A DNA stretch of 64,000 nt from Lolium rigidum. Taxonomy: Eukaryota; Streptophyta; Magnoliopsida; Poales; Poaceae. How positions within the stretch are numbered: the first letter of the stretch is position 1; every line of letters begins with the position of its first letter. This document shows positions 10,634 through 20,930 of this stretch, piece by piece. The notes beneath the pieces were generated by a model. The model was not told the DNA's origin. It made no database searches and was given only the letters and a program-made list of their open reading frames with translations. The stretch spans positions 342,348,644 through 342,412,643 of the forward strand of contig NC_061514.1 of the NCBI RefSeq assembly GCF_022539505.1. The letters run 5' to 3'. A program made the translations under genes and the position numbers.

Positions 10634-13138
10634 GGGCATCTCCAACCGGGCGACCCATCCCGCGCCCGCGCGTCCGGATGGGTCGAAACGGACAAAACCG
10701 CGGCCCAGCGCGCGGACCCATCCCTAAAACGGATGGCCGCGGCGTCCGGGACGACCCAAACCCGGCCCAAATCTGGGACGAGTTTGCGTGGCCGCGGACG
10801 CGAAAGGCTGGTCGCTCGCGTCCCTCCCTGTCCGCCCTCGGCCCGCCCGTCTCGCCTCCCAAAACAGAAAACACTCCACCGTACTCCCAAAACCTAGAGA
10901 TGGTCGACGAAGCGACCGCCGCCGCCACCGCCACCACGGCCACCATCGGAGAGGAGGCACCCGCGGCCGTTGCCGCTCCTCGCCGTGGAGGCGGCTCCTG
11001 AACTGGCGGAGGCCGAGCTCCCCCCCGGGCCGCCGACGAAGAAGGCGAAGGCCGACCTCACCCCGGAGCAGAGGAAGCTCGAGAGTAAGAAGAGGGCCGA
11101 CCGCCGCAGGGCGCTCGTCCAACGGAAGAGGGAAACCGCTGCCGAGGTGGAGCGGCAGCGGGCGGCGGAGCAGCTTCTCCAACTCAAGACGGAGGCGAAG
11201 AGCACTCTCCTTCAAGAGCAGCATGCCATGCTATTTTACGGCCACCCGGCCGCTCGGCCAGCACATGATCATCCCCGGCACCGGCGCGGCCTCGGTGGGG
11301 AGCTCGGCCTCCTCCGTGACCCGGCCCCTTCCTCCAAGGTCAACTCGCCCCACCGACTGCCCTATTTGGGCACGAAATGGGGGCGCATGGGCGGCAGAGC
11401 GTACCGGTCACGGGATGGGTCACCGGAGGTGGGCGAGTCCATGACGGGGCCGTCACCTTCGTCCATTGACCTGAACCGTGCGCCGGCGAACTCCAAAGGC
11501 CCGAAGAACCTGGGAGCAGCTGCGACGTCCGGTGCACGCAACCTGTTCGACGATCTGTCGGCCGCGCGCGCGCAGTCACCGTCCACCGTGCCGGCCCCTC
11601 CGTCTTTCACGCAGACAATGCCGACGACCCTGCCATATCCTTCGACACAGCAGGCTCCCCAGCCACCTCCCATTGACACACAGGAGGGCACAACTGCCTG
11701 TCCCGGCAGCATAAACATTGAGGAGGAGCCGTTGTTCGGTGAGGGCCTCACACAAGCCGCAGCTGCACAAACTCGAGGTCGTCGGGTAAGCAAACGAACC
11801 GCCAACTACACGGAGAAGGAGGACAAGGTGCTCGTCGATGGATGGTTGACCATCGGGCAAGATGCGTTGACGGGTGCCGAGCAGAAGGGGTCCGCATTCT
11901 GCGCCGGATCTATGAATACTTCCATGAACATCGCAAATATGGACAGGAGCCATTTGAGAGCGACCGCAGCGAAATATCGCTCCAAAAGAGGTGGGGAGCA
12001 ATTCAAACGGAATGCAACAAGTTCCACGCGGCGTATGAGCACGCGAGGCGGCTCCCCGTAGTGGCATGGGTGTGAAGGACTTGGTATGATTCATAACCTC
12101 AACTTATTCATCCGATGTTTGCACATATGTTTATCGTTGTTGTCTCGCTTTGCTCTAGGTGTGGCGAGCTTTGGAATTCTACAAAGCCAACAATGGAGAG
12201 AAGACCTTTGCCTTCCCTCATTGTTGGAAGGAACTCCACGGCACCCCCAAGTTCCAGGAGGGGTACGAGGGCTACATGGCGACCTTGACTGGCAACAATC
12301 CCGCCAAAGATGCCACGGTCATTGACCTTGATGGTGGGCAGCCTTGCGGTAGCTCCGCTTCTCGTGCAAGTCGTCCACGCGGCCACAAGTCAACCAAAGC
12401 CGACATGAAGCGTGATGCGTCGTCCATGCTATTGTATGGCACTTTGAAGGAGATGCATGCGGACAGAGAGGTGTCCACGGACAAGAGGGATGAGAGGAGA
12501 CGCCGGGAGAAAGAAGAGGACAGGAAGAAATTCTTTGTTGTCCAGCAGAAGAAGCTCGAGATTGAAGAGGTCAAGGCCAAGACCAAAGCTAAAGAACTTG
12601 AGCTCAAAGAGAGAGAACTTGAGCTCATAGCAATGGCAAGGGCCAAAGAGGTGGAGCTGAAGGCGAAGGAAGTTGAGCTCAAACGCCAAGCCGAGGACAA
12701 CCTCATCATGAACGCCGACTTGACCAACATGAGCGAGGCGAAGAGAGCTTGGTTCGAGAAGAGACGAAGGAGATCCTCGAGCGCCCAAATTGAGTTAGAC
12801 AATCTCAATTGTAATTTTTATATTTTTCTCAAACTATGGCACATTTTATTTGATTTATCATGGTACATTTGATAATATTTTATGATATTTGATAATATTT
12901 TATGTTTACGAGATATTATTCTATATCAAACTAAGGATCTGTGGCCAGAGGACCTATTTTCCAAAGAAATAGGCCAAATGGCCAAATGGCCAAATGGGTG
13001 GCCGCTGCGTTGGGCGCAGCACGCGACCCAAACGGACGCGCGGACGCGGGGCTCCGTCCGCGCGTCCGCTCAGGCACGCAAACGGCCCAAAACGGACGGC
13101 CCAGCGCGTCCGTTTGGGTCGCCCGGTTGGAGATGCCC
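10634..13138 (+). mobile_element. PIF/Harbinger transposon with perfect TIRs (2505 bp)
   Basis: Perfect terminal inverted repeats of 23 bp begin GGGCATCTCCAACCGGGCGA. TTA duplications flank it (10631-10633, 13139-13141). The uninterrupted paralogous site at about 15576 proves both boundaries. It carries only an ORF1 relic and no transposase, so it would need one supplied in trans. The termini differ from the 2538 element (CCGGGCGACCC against CGGGGCGAYG), so it is a different subfamily. Confidence 0.95.
10900..12796 (+). pseudogene. Harbinger ORF1 (Myb/SANT-like plus NAM-associated coiled coil), broken
   Basis: ATG at 10900 begins MVDEATAAATATTATIGEEA. The middle contains basic TPEQRKLESKKRADRRRALV and SSIDLNRAP. 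The Myb/SANT-like domain is NYTEKEDKVLVDGWLTIGQD, then RIYEYFHEHRKYGQEPFESD, RSEISLQKRWGAIQTECNKF. An intron fits at 12084-12158 (GT...CTCTAG), then VWRALEFYKANNGEKTFAFP and a long charged helix rich in KAKELELKERELE. Reading this order needs about six frame changes (near 10965, 11250, 11330, 11900, 12058 and 12765). In the last one, the expected ending EILERPN followed by TGA is out of phase. Role in live elements: binding the TIRs alongside transposase. Confidence 0.8.
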
Positions 13139-13361
13139 TTAGAACCCTGGCGTGTCGTCTTGCTCTCTCAGATTGGCAAAAAAAAAAAATCATCAGAAAT
13201 TTCATCATAGTACTCGTTGCTGGATCGATCCCTTCTCTGTGCGAATAATGCCGTATGAATAAGAAAGCGACAACGTGAGTCAGGAGGATGAAAAAGTAGC
13301 AGGAAGTGGTTGCCTCGGCACCCACTTGTTTTTTCGTCACGAACATGACAAGAAGAATGCG
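13139..13361. repeat. Duplicated RNase T2 upstream block, copy 1 distal part
   Basis: Continues the match to 15576-15820 on the far side of the Harbinger element. Copy 2 has 20 bases (TCGGCGAAGATCAATTATTG) that are absent here after GGTTGCCTCG. An A12 run here corresponds to a CA run in copy 2. The match ends a few bases before the CACTA element. Confidence 0.93.
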
Positions 13362-13367
13362 ATGTCT

Positions 13368-14549
13368 CACTACAGGAATGGCGCCGACGCGTATGAGCCG
13401 GCCAGACCAGCCCGCCAAAAGGGCCGTCGGCATAGCAACGCCCTCGGCGTAGGAAACGCTATGCCGACGGCTACCCTCGGCGCATCGCGGGCCGTCGGCG
13501 TAGCCTTGTGCGTACGGCCCACCAAAGTTAAGCAGTGACGGCGCTCTCACAGAGTCACAGCTACGCCGATGGATGCCCTCGGCACAGCCTCCTCCCTTTT
13601 TTTATTTACGACGACGGTCAACCTCGACGTAGCCTTGAATTTTTTTTTCCCTCCACACACCTCCCTCCGTGGATCGCCTTTTTAGGTTTCACTGAATGGT
13701 AGAAAATGATAAAAAAATTCAAAATATAAAATCCTTCGAGATGTCCATGTGTTATGTCATCTAGTTGCAAGAGAATTTAACAAAATTGAATTTTGACCTT
13801 TTTTCAAAATTGTGTCATGTATCGGTAAAATGGCTTTTCTAGTTGCATACGACGTTGTAAAAAAATGTATAATATATCAAATTGATCATGGGAAAAAGTT
13901 ACATCCGAATTCACCTGGTTGCCATTTTTTAGATCCTCAAAATTCCAAATGTAAATATGAAAGCATGAAGATTTTAGTTTTTACCAGAAATTTAGGATTT
14001 TTTTATATTTTTTTAGAAAATAAATTAATAATTGCATCATCATAGAGATTGTTATCACTTAACCATTGATTTTTTTAGATAATTGTTAAAAATTTAAAAT
14101 AATAAAGAGTTGTGATATCACAGTCTAAGGGTTAATAGGATTGATATGGTAGTATTATCAGCAAATTTTCGATTCTTTCATGGAAGCTCAACCGGAAGGA
14201 ACGAAGATGTTAAACGTGCTAGGGTTGAAGTAATGTGAGGATTGTGAATAAATTGGGAAGTTTCACCATGAGTGTAATTTAACCTAAGATTAAGTGTAGT
14301 TAGAGTTAAAATGATTCATACGAGAGACTAAAAAATTTGAGAATCAAAATTTTGAATATTTTTTGAAGTTAACGGACGGCGTGGCCTGCCCCGAGGGTCT
14401 AGACGCCGACGGCCCACGTGGCTCTACCGAAGAGGACCTTCGTCGAGGAGCTACACCAACGGCTGCCCTAGGCGTAGCCTACGCCGACGGCCCAATGTGG
14501 CTACGGCGAGAGTTTCTGGCCATCGGCGCCTTGCGTCATTCCTGTAGTG
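13368..14549. mobile_element. Non-autonomous CACTA element (1182 bp)
   Basis: Termini CACTACAGGAAT and ATTCCTGTAGTG are inverted, with a 3-bp TCT duplication at 13365-13367 and 14550-14552. Subterminal repeats of the GCCGACGGC / GCCGTCGGC type lie at both ends, as in CACTA elements where the transposase binds repeated subterminal motifs. There is no TNP2-type transposase and the interior is AT-rich. A related interior sequence is found at 46361-46610. Confidence 0.93.
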
Positions 14550-14552
14550 TCT

Positions 14553-15315
14553 TTTGCACTAAGAAAGAAGCAAATGTTTTTCATTAACTCAACTGGTAAA
14601 AGAGGGCTCACTTCCTGGACGGCTGATGCGTTACATACCGCGGCCTATCACAAGCTTGATTTTGACGTGGCCAAAAGCTTGGCCGCACCAGACACGTGGC
14701 AAGGAGAGCGTCGCTTCCCTCTCTATCATGCTCCCCTTTCCTCTCCAATTCATTTTGATCCTCTCCAATTCATTTTGATTTCATTTATCAGCGAGGAAAC
14801 AAGAGAGGCGATCAATTTGAGCAGTGTGTTGTGCGCTAGGCATGGATCTCGTCGGCGTTGAGGAGTTAGATCACCGGTGGAGATTGAATGGCTTGATGAC
14901 GAGACCCGTTTTTTCTGTCTCAAGAATGTGTAATGAGGGTAGGTTATATTCCTTATGCAGGTCCCTGATACTACTACCTATATTAGTGAATAAGGTTTTT
15001 TTGAAGTCGAACTATGTGAAGTTTGACATGCTTATAGAATAAATTATTAACATACACACTACAATCACTACAAAATCAATATTGTTAGACATCATGAAAT
15101 ATATTTTCATATGATAACTATCAAATATTATGGTTGTTAATAGGTTAAGTGTCACAGTTTCCTTACCTTTAGTTTTCGAAAAGGATTACGTCTTATTCAT
15201 TTGAACGGATGGAGTATTTGTTTAAGCATATGCGTACTTTTACAACACTGCTCCCACTCTCTTCCAAAAGTTACTAGTGTGCATGTGGATATACAACAAG
15301 AACACGAACACGCGA
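14553..15315. other. Intergenic with short direct repeat and MITE-like tail
   Basis: CCTCTCCAATTCATTTTGAT occurs twice in tandem near 14740-14780. The stretch about 14985-15215 has Stowaway-like character and ends in CATTTGAACGGATGGAGTA, but I could not define both termini. No gene recognised. Confidence 0.4.
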
Positions 15316-15829
15316 TTATAAAACACGATCGATTCTCTCGAGAACAACAAGAACACGCGACGTGGATATACAATCGTACGGTGTTATGGTACTAATGGGG
15401 ATCGGAGGAATACGCATCCGGTCTAATGGGGAATATTCCATGCATTTGCCGGGCTTAATTCCGTGGAAACGACGTGCACGCAACAAAAGGAACACAGATT
15501 TGTTCGACCGTCGTCTACGCGGAGAGATAAAACAAGATGCAATTAGATAAGAGATGCCGATCTTCATCCAATTGGTTAGGACCCTGGCGTGTCGTCTTGC
15601 TCTCTCAGATTGGCACACACACACACACAAAATCTTCAGAAATTTTATCACAGTACTCGTTGCTGGATCGATCCCTTCTCTGTGCGAATAATGCCGTATG
15701 AATAAGAAAGCGACAACGTGAGTCAGGAGGATGAAAAAGTAGCAGGAAGTGGTTGCCTCGTCGGCGAAGATCAATTATTGGCACCCACTTGTTTTTTCGT
15801 CACGAACATGACAAGAAGAATCGCGTCTC
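15316..15829. repeat. Duplicated RNase T2 upstream block, copy 2 (empty site)
   Basis: Matches 10336-10630 and 13139-13361 end to end with few substitutions. At about 15576 it reads GGTTAGGACCCTGG, where copy 1 has GGTTA, the 2.5-kb Harbinger, then TTAGAACCCTGG. No RNase coding sequence lies next to this copy. It is an orphan upstream region that begins at the TATA-proximal end. Confidence 0.93.
15613..15628 (+). repeat. CA dinucleotide microsatellite
   Basis: About eight CA units at a position where the other copy of the block has a run of twelve A. Confidence 0.85.
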
Positions 15830-16084
15830 GGAGAATCTTCACCGGTAGCTTCCAAATAGACGTCGGTAGGAGCTCCGGCACCTCCTTTGGGGAGCGCCGG
15901 CACAGCATCCTCCAGTTGGGGGAGTTGCTCCCACACCGGCGCCCCCAAACAGGCGACCCCGATAGATAATTTGAATTTAAAATCTCAAACACGACCATAG
16001 AAATTCGAATAAGTCTACGAATATGAAGTTGGGCCAACACACCACCACCAAATACGAATAGGTTTTAGAATAAGAAGTTTGGGC

Positions 16085-17220
16085 CAACAGACGGCCACCA
16101 GATCGCCGTTTCCGGCGCGGGCGGCGCAACCTCGACGGCTTCATCATCGGCGGCCGGCGGCAGCTCCGTCGCTGCCATCACCGTGAAACCTCCATCGTTC
16201 AATATCTCGATCATCTCCAGCCTATCCGATTGAATCATCATCTTATTCGCTCCCACTTGATTTGCTAATTACACACCACGTCCGGTTGCCAACGCTTCTA
16301 GAGTAGTTGCATCAAGAGGAAAATCAGTAGGTTCATTCGGAGCTGCAAGGAAATTCCCTTTACCATTCCGGATCACAACATCCATTGATCCTCTTCTGAT
16401 TTCTTGATTAAATGTTGCGTCAACATTCACTGGCACAAAACCCTCTCAAGCTTTCATCCAAGTGATTTCCCTCTCCCTCCTATTCTTTCTTGGGCATTCT
16501 GCACAATTAAAATTAGTGACTAATGTTTGAATGTTTAAAACCAGCGGGTTTAACGGTTGCACCATCTCCCCATGGACATTTTGTCGCCTAATGCACCAAA
16601 TATACCATACAGTAGTGATGATGACCCCCCTTACATCAGCATAAATTTTATCTTGGGGTTTTATGAACTTGCACATCATCAAGTAGTCGAGTACAGCACT
16701 ACGTCATCAACTATATTCCATAGGCCCATTTTCTTCCAAATTTAGCTCCAACACATAAAAATAAAGTGTGTCTAATATCTTCACATGATTTATAGCGAAG
16801 TGGACGAGAACTATTCACCTTGATGTGTATATTCGTCAAAACACCCATACAAGAATGCCATGCAAGCACTTCCGGCCGAAATTTTTAACTTTTGTTGGTA
16901 ACTTTTCCATAGCTCCACCCATATTGGATTCTGATTTGCATTACCTGACCCTACCGAGTTTATTTTACTTTATGTTGTAGTTCAAGATGTAACTCTCCTT
17001 TCTGATAATAAATAAAACGCCATCTGGCTTTCCTTCAGAAAAAGAGGACACGTTTTTGGCTAAATTATTAACCAAACTAATGGGACGGAAATCGTCAATA
17101 TCCTCTTCACCCTCTTTTTTGATATAAGCCCACCTGGTTCGAACCACACACACACTTTGTAACCACCGCGACTGGTTGTACAAGAGCAGCCATCGTAGCA
17201 TGAACTGATGCCCCACTGAA
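16085..17220 (-). mobile_element. LINE relic, internally deleted
   Basis: On the minus strand, a reverse-transcriptase motif IDDFRPISLVNNLAKN (near 17100) is followed at once by the zinc-finger/RNase H end of ORF2 (about 16900-16085). Most of the RT domain is missing between them. No target-site duplication was found. Confidence 0.75.
16090..16690 (-). pseudogene. LINE RNase H-like (RVT_3) domain
   Basis: The minus strand reads VWYIWCIRRQNVHGE, then GFVPVNVDATFNQEIRRGSM, LEALATGRGV and MMIQSDRLEMIEIL. The Asp, Glu and Asp expected for RNase H catalysis are present. Two in-frame stops (after ITWMKA and after GRGV) break it. It belongs to the LINE relic and is not a host gene. Confidence 0.75.
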
Positions 17221-17541
17221 AACTACAGAAAGACTGTGTATTGGAGAAGCAGGATTAGTACATGGCTGGATTCAGTAATTCGCGTTCGCACTTCATCTAG
17301 CATTGTGAAGTACTTGTATTAGTGCAGAAAGTTGGTAAGATAAATGTAAGTTAGTTAGCACGTATATAGACGCTACAGCTCAGGTTGAACATCACCTGCC
17401 TTACTTTTTTGACTGTACCCACTCCGTCAGAGGTCTCCCTATGATGGTATGACGCCAAAGCCTGTAGTGTAGCGAAATGTGAGAAGGTGAGATAAAGTGG
17501 CGACTCTATATATAAATTTGGTGCGCAAACATCAGCATCTA
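17221..17541. other. Intergenic, no recognised feature
   Basis: Sequence between the LINE relic and the tRNA gene. Nothing recognised. Confidence 0.4.
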
Positions 17542-17582
17542 GTCAAGATGGCCGAGTTGGTCTAAGGCGCCAGTTTCAGGTA

Positions 17583-17614
<32 letters not shown>

Positions 17615-17622
17615 TCTTGACA
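17542..17622 (+). tRNA. tRNA-Leu (anticodon CAG)
   Basis: An 81-nt gene with a perfect 7-bp acceptor stem (GTCAAGA with TCTTGAC, 17615-17621) and discriminator A. The anticodon stem CCAGT/ACTGG holds loop TTCAGGT, with CAG at 17577-17579, reading CUG Leu codons. A box TGGCCGAGTTGG and B box GGTTCAAATCC form the internal Pol III promoter. The long variable arm (TCCGAAAGGGCG) is the type II structure expected of tRNA-Leu. No intron and no encoded CCA. It looks functional. Confidence 0.95.
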
Positions 17623-17627
17623 AACAA

Positions 17628-17637
17628 TTTTTTTTTT
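17628..17637 (+). terminator. Pol III terminator of tRNA-Leu
   Basis: A run of ten T begins five bases after the discriminator base, the standard RNA polymerase III stop signal. Confidence 0.85.
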
Positions 17638-17699
17638 CATTTTTCCACATCTCAACTTTCTCGCTATCTCAACCTGGCTTCGTCCAAGCAAGAAAAACA

Positions 17700-18010
17700 T
17701 TATGTAAACGATTCCGATTTCTTCAGTTCCCTTCCTCAATTGAGGCAAAACAACGTGCCCGGTGCACTAGTGTAAGCAACGCACCAATGCCACCAGGGAG
17801 CACGCAAGCCAACTAACTTCTATCTTCGGCACACAGCTGAGCACTGCCGAGAATGTCTCTGAATTTTCATGACGCAGAGCAAACGATTCCGATTTCTTGA
17901 CGCAACCAAGATAAAGTTTCTGAATTTTCTTGACGGAAGGCAAACGATTCCGAGTTTTTCAGTTTCCTTTCTCAATGAAGGCGAACAACGTGCCGGCGCA
18001 CTGCCGAGAT
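17700..18010. repeat. Degenerate repeats around AAACGATTCCGA
   Basis: The block GCAAACGATTCCGATTTCTT, followed by CTCAAT and ACAACGTGCC, appears at about 17705, 17880 (shorter) and 17940. Units are diverged and spacing is irregular. No gene is assigned. Confidence 0.55.
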
Positions 18011-18646
18011 CGTCTCTGAAGTTTCCGCCAGAAATCTCCGGCTTCGTCCAAGCACAAGTTTCAGTTTGGCACCGGAGAGGATCTGTGCATCACTGCATCC
18101 TCGAGCTGAATCATCCAGATGGCTCGGACCTCTGCAACCGTCGCCATCACAGTTCGTCGCCGCCTCTTAGATTGCCATCTCCTGTCACTCTCGGCACCGA
18201 GAGAATCGGCATGGACGCAAGGACAGATGTCAACAGAGAGATCTGAGCACCAAATACTCGTCGCTTTCGGAGTAATTGGGCCTGTTTTGCTTCATTGATC
18301 TTAGCAAAATAGTTTGTCTCCTGAACCTGTCATCTTGGTAACTATTGGCCAGCTGCCACATTTTTCTTGGGCCGCTTCCTATCACAAAAATCCAAAACCT
18401 GCCGATATCCCTACTGGGTGTTGCGGTCTATTCCCATATAGTTAACAGAGTCCCTTTCAAATCTTATCGCCTCATCTCATTCCAGTCTGAAGTTTGGCTT
18501 CAAGAATGACAGTTTAACATAGCACCTGTCAATGGATTTGACACAACCCTCTCTTTTTTTTTCTCTTGTATCATTGAAACCATTTTAGTGGCACTCTGGA
18601 CTACTCTTTGTTTGACCTCCTTAAGTAATTCTACTGCTACTTGTCT

Positions 18647-18995
18647 TGCTCAGTTCCGTGGCATCAATAAAAGAGATACTCTGACAAATTGCACGATTGT
18701 TTTTGATGGAGTGCTAGAGTAGCAGCACTTGACTGTATCAATCACTCTTCCCAATCTGTCATTCGCTGTGCCTACGTTCCTGAGACTAATTCCAAGCCTG
18801 CATGATAGCTTGATACGTCTTGTGTTGCTCAGTTTGTTGGCATCAATAAAAGAGATATTCTGACGAATTTCACACTTGTTTTCTGATGGAGTGGCTAGAG
18901 AGCAACGCTTGACTGTATTTATCACTCCTGTCAATCTGTCATTAGCTGTGCCTACATTCCTGAGACTGATTCCAGACCGGCATGATAGCTTGATC
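18647..18995. repeat. Two-unit tandem duplication, period about 179 bp
   Basis: Unit 1 (18647-18825) and unit 2 (18826-18995) both contain GGCATCAATAAAAGAGATA, TGACTGTAT, CAATCTGTCATT and GCATGATAGCTTGAT, with moderate divergence. The minus strand is open across both (116 codons). I see no support for coding beyond the duplication itself. Confidence 0.85.
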
Positions 18996-20930
18996 ACATA
19001 CTAGGAGAAGTGCTTGAGTTGCCTTCGTTTGGCCCTATCACCAGAAACCTTCTAGAATTGGTGGACCCTTATTAACACAGACTCATTAAGGGATACACAA
19101 TAGAGATACACTATCGATCATAGATTCATAAATGAAGTTTGACATTTTAAAGACGACTTTGAGTTCGGGGCTAGTTCAACATCACTGAGAACAGTAGTAC
19201 TACCTACTTCAAGATCTACAATGTGCTTCTGTAGCATAGTCTAAGATCAACATACAAAGAAAAGGCAAGATCGTGTTTAAAAGGTAAATACAGAGATGCA
19301 TATCACACAAAACTGGAATTAAGCTGTCAGTTTGCTACCGCCATCTGAAACAAATGGATGCATGCATGAAGCCAAAGTTGATACAGAAAAACGTGGGTGG
19401 CCAGAATAAAAGCATTCATAGGACCCTTCTCTTTCTCTTTGGAAGGAATCATATGACGGACCTCCTAATTAACAGCTCCAAAGAGAAAGGTGATAACTGA
19501 TAACTGATCTGTCAAACGTGGGTTCAGTCAAGTCGGTTGGGCCTGAAATATCACGGGCCCATAACTCACCACATCAATAGGCTTGTCGGGCGTGTGCATT
19601 TTCATCTTGACCTCTTCTCTGCTCCCTGATCATTCATTCAAGGCTCTGGCCTACCAAGTGTGGAATTTTTTGGCGCAATTCATGTGGGCTCAGGTGCGCT
19701 GTTCTGTTCTCTTTTTTTTTTGCTGAGGTACAGTCCATGTGAGCCCCTGAATTATTTTATGCTTTTGCTCTGTCTGCCAACCCTAACATAGAAATCTATT
19801 TAGAATGAACCATGAAGTGGCAGAAATAATCTAAACACATCACATGGTTTCTTATGTTCACATCCAGTATTATTTTTTATGATATAAACACCAAGTGGTT
19901 GAACTAAAATTGAAAAATAAACTATAACTATACGTGGGATTTTGGTGGGAACCACCTTGACACTCACTTCCTTGCAAGCATAACACATGGCAAATCGCAA
20001 ATGTTTTAGAAGCATACTGTACCATTGTGATTACCTAGCTTCTCGACGTGTCGTGGCCACGGCATTGACATGTTAGTGCAGACGCGGCGTTCAGATTGTG
20101 TGAGCACGACATGGATACGTCTAGACAGTAGAGCGGAAAGAGATACACGTCTTGTACTTCTACTACTCTTGTACACGGCAGAAGCTGTCCAGAATCGTCG
20201 ATGAATCATAATCCTAACACGCTGTGTGTGTTTTTTAGGAAATGCCAACACGCTTAGTTGACTTTCTTTAAAGGATTTATTTATTATTGTTGCTGTGGCC
20301 ATGCTCATTTGGAATGGGCCGGAAACAGTGACTGCTATGTGGACGCATGAAGATGTCGATCGTTGGCGAGGCAAAGCCGGCCCAACCCAATCATGGGAGC
20401 CAAGGCAGACCACACAGCTGGAGTCGGGACATGATGGCTCATGGAGTTCCCTCATGGAGTCATGGGATTGAGGGTCTTGCTCCGCGGCCCCACGCGCTGA
20501 TCTGAGAACGGCAATGGATGAAGTTGATGAGCCGCCATGAGATGAGACACGGACATGGCCGATCACGGCCATGGCACGAGCCGATCGACGGCGACGTCCC
20601 TAGTCCGGCGGGTGCAGTGTACTCACCGACTGGTCGTGTGCGAGCCCATGCTCAGAGTCGGCGTCTAGAGAGAGCCTCGGCCGGCGATGATTCCGCACGT
20701 CTAATGGCCAGATTGCAGGAGCAGCATGGGTACTGTGTGAGTCACCGGCGGTAATTAGCCGGCAGCCATGAGCCCATGACTGGCTTGCGCTGTGCTTCTC
20801 AAGGACATGCATGCATAAGGGTCCCGGAGATATAGCGACCTGACGAGGAACAGCACGCGTCATGTATGGTCTCATCATGGCTCCGGCCATCTTGTTGCTC
20901 TTCTTCTTCATCTTGTCATTGGCCATTGCC
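18996..20930. other. Intergenic, no recognised gene
   Basis: Mixed-composition unique-looking sequence. The minus-strand frame at 20006-20572 shows no recognisable domain, so I do not call a gene. Confidence 0.45.

Noticed and set aside
20006..20572. 188-codon minus-strand frame
   Set aside because: No recognised motif, no splice or promoter support, and composition does not differ from flanking sequence.
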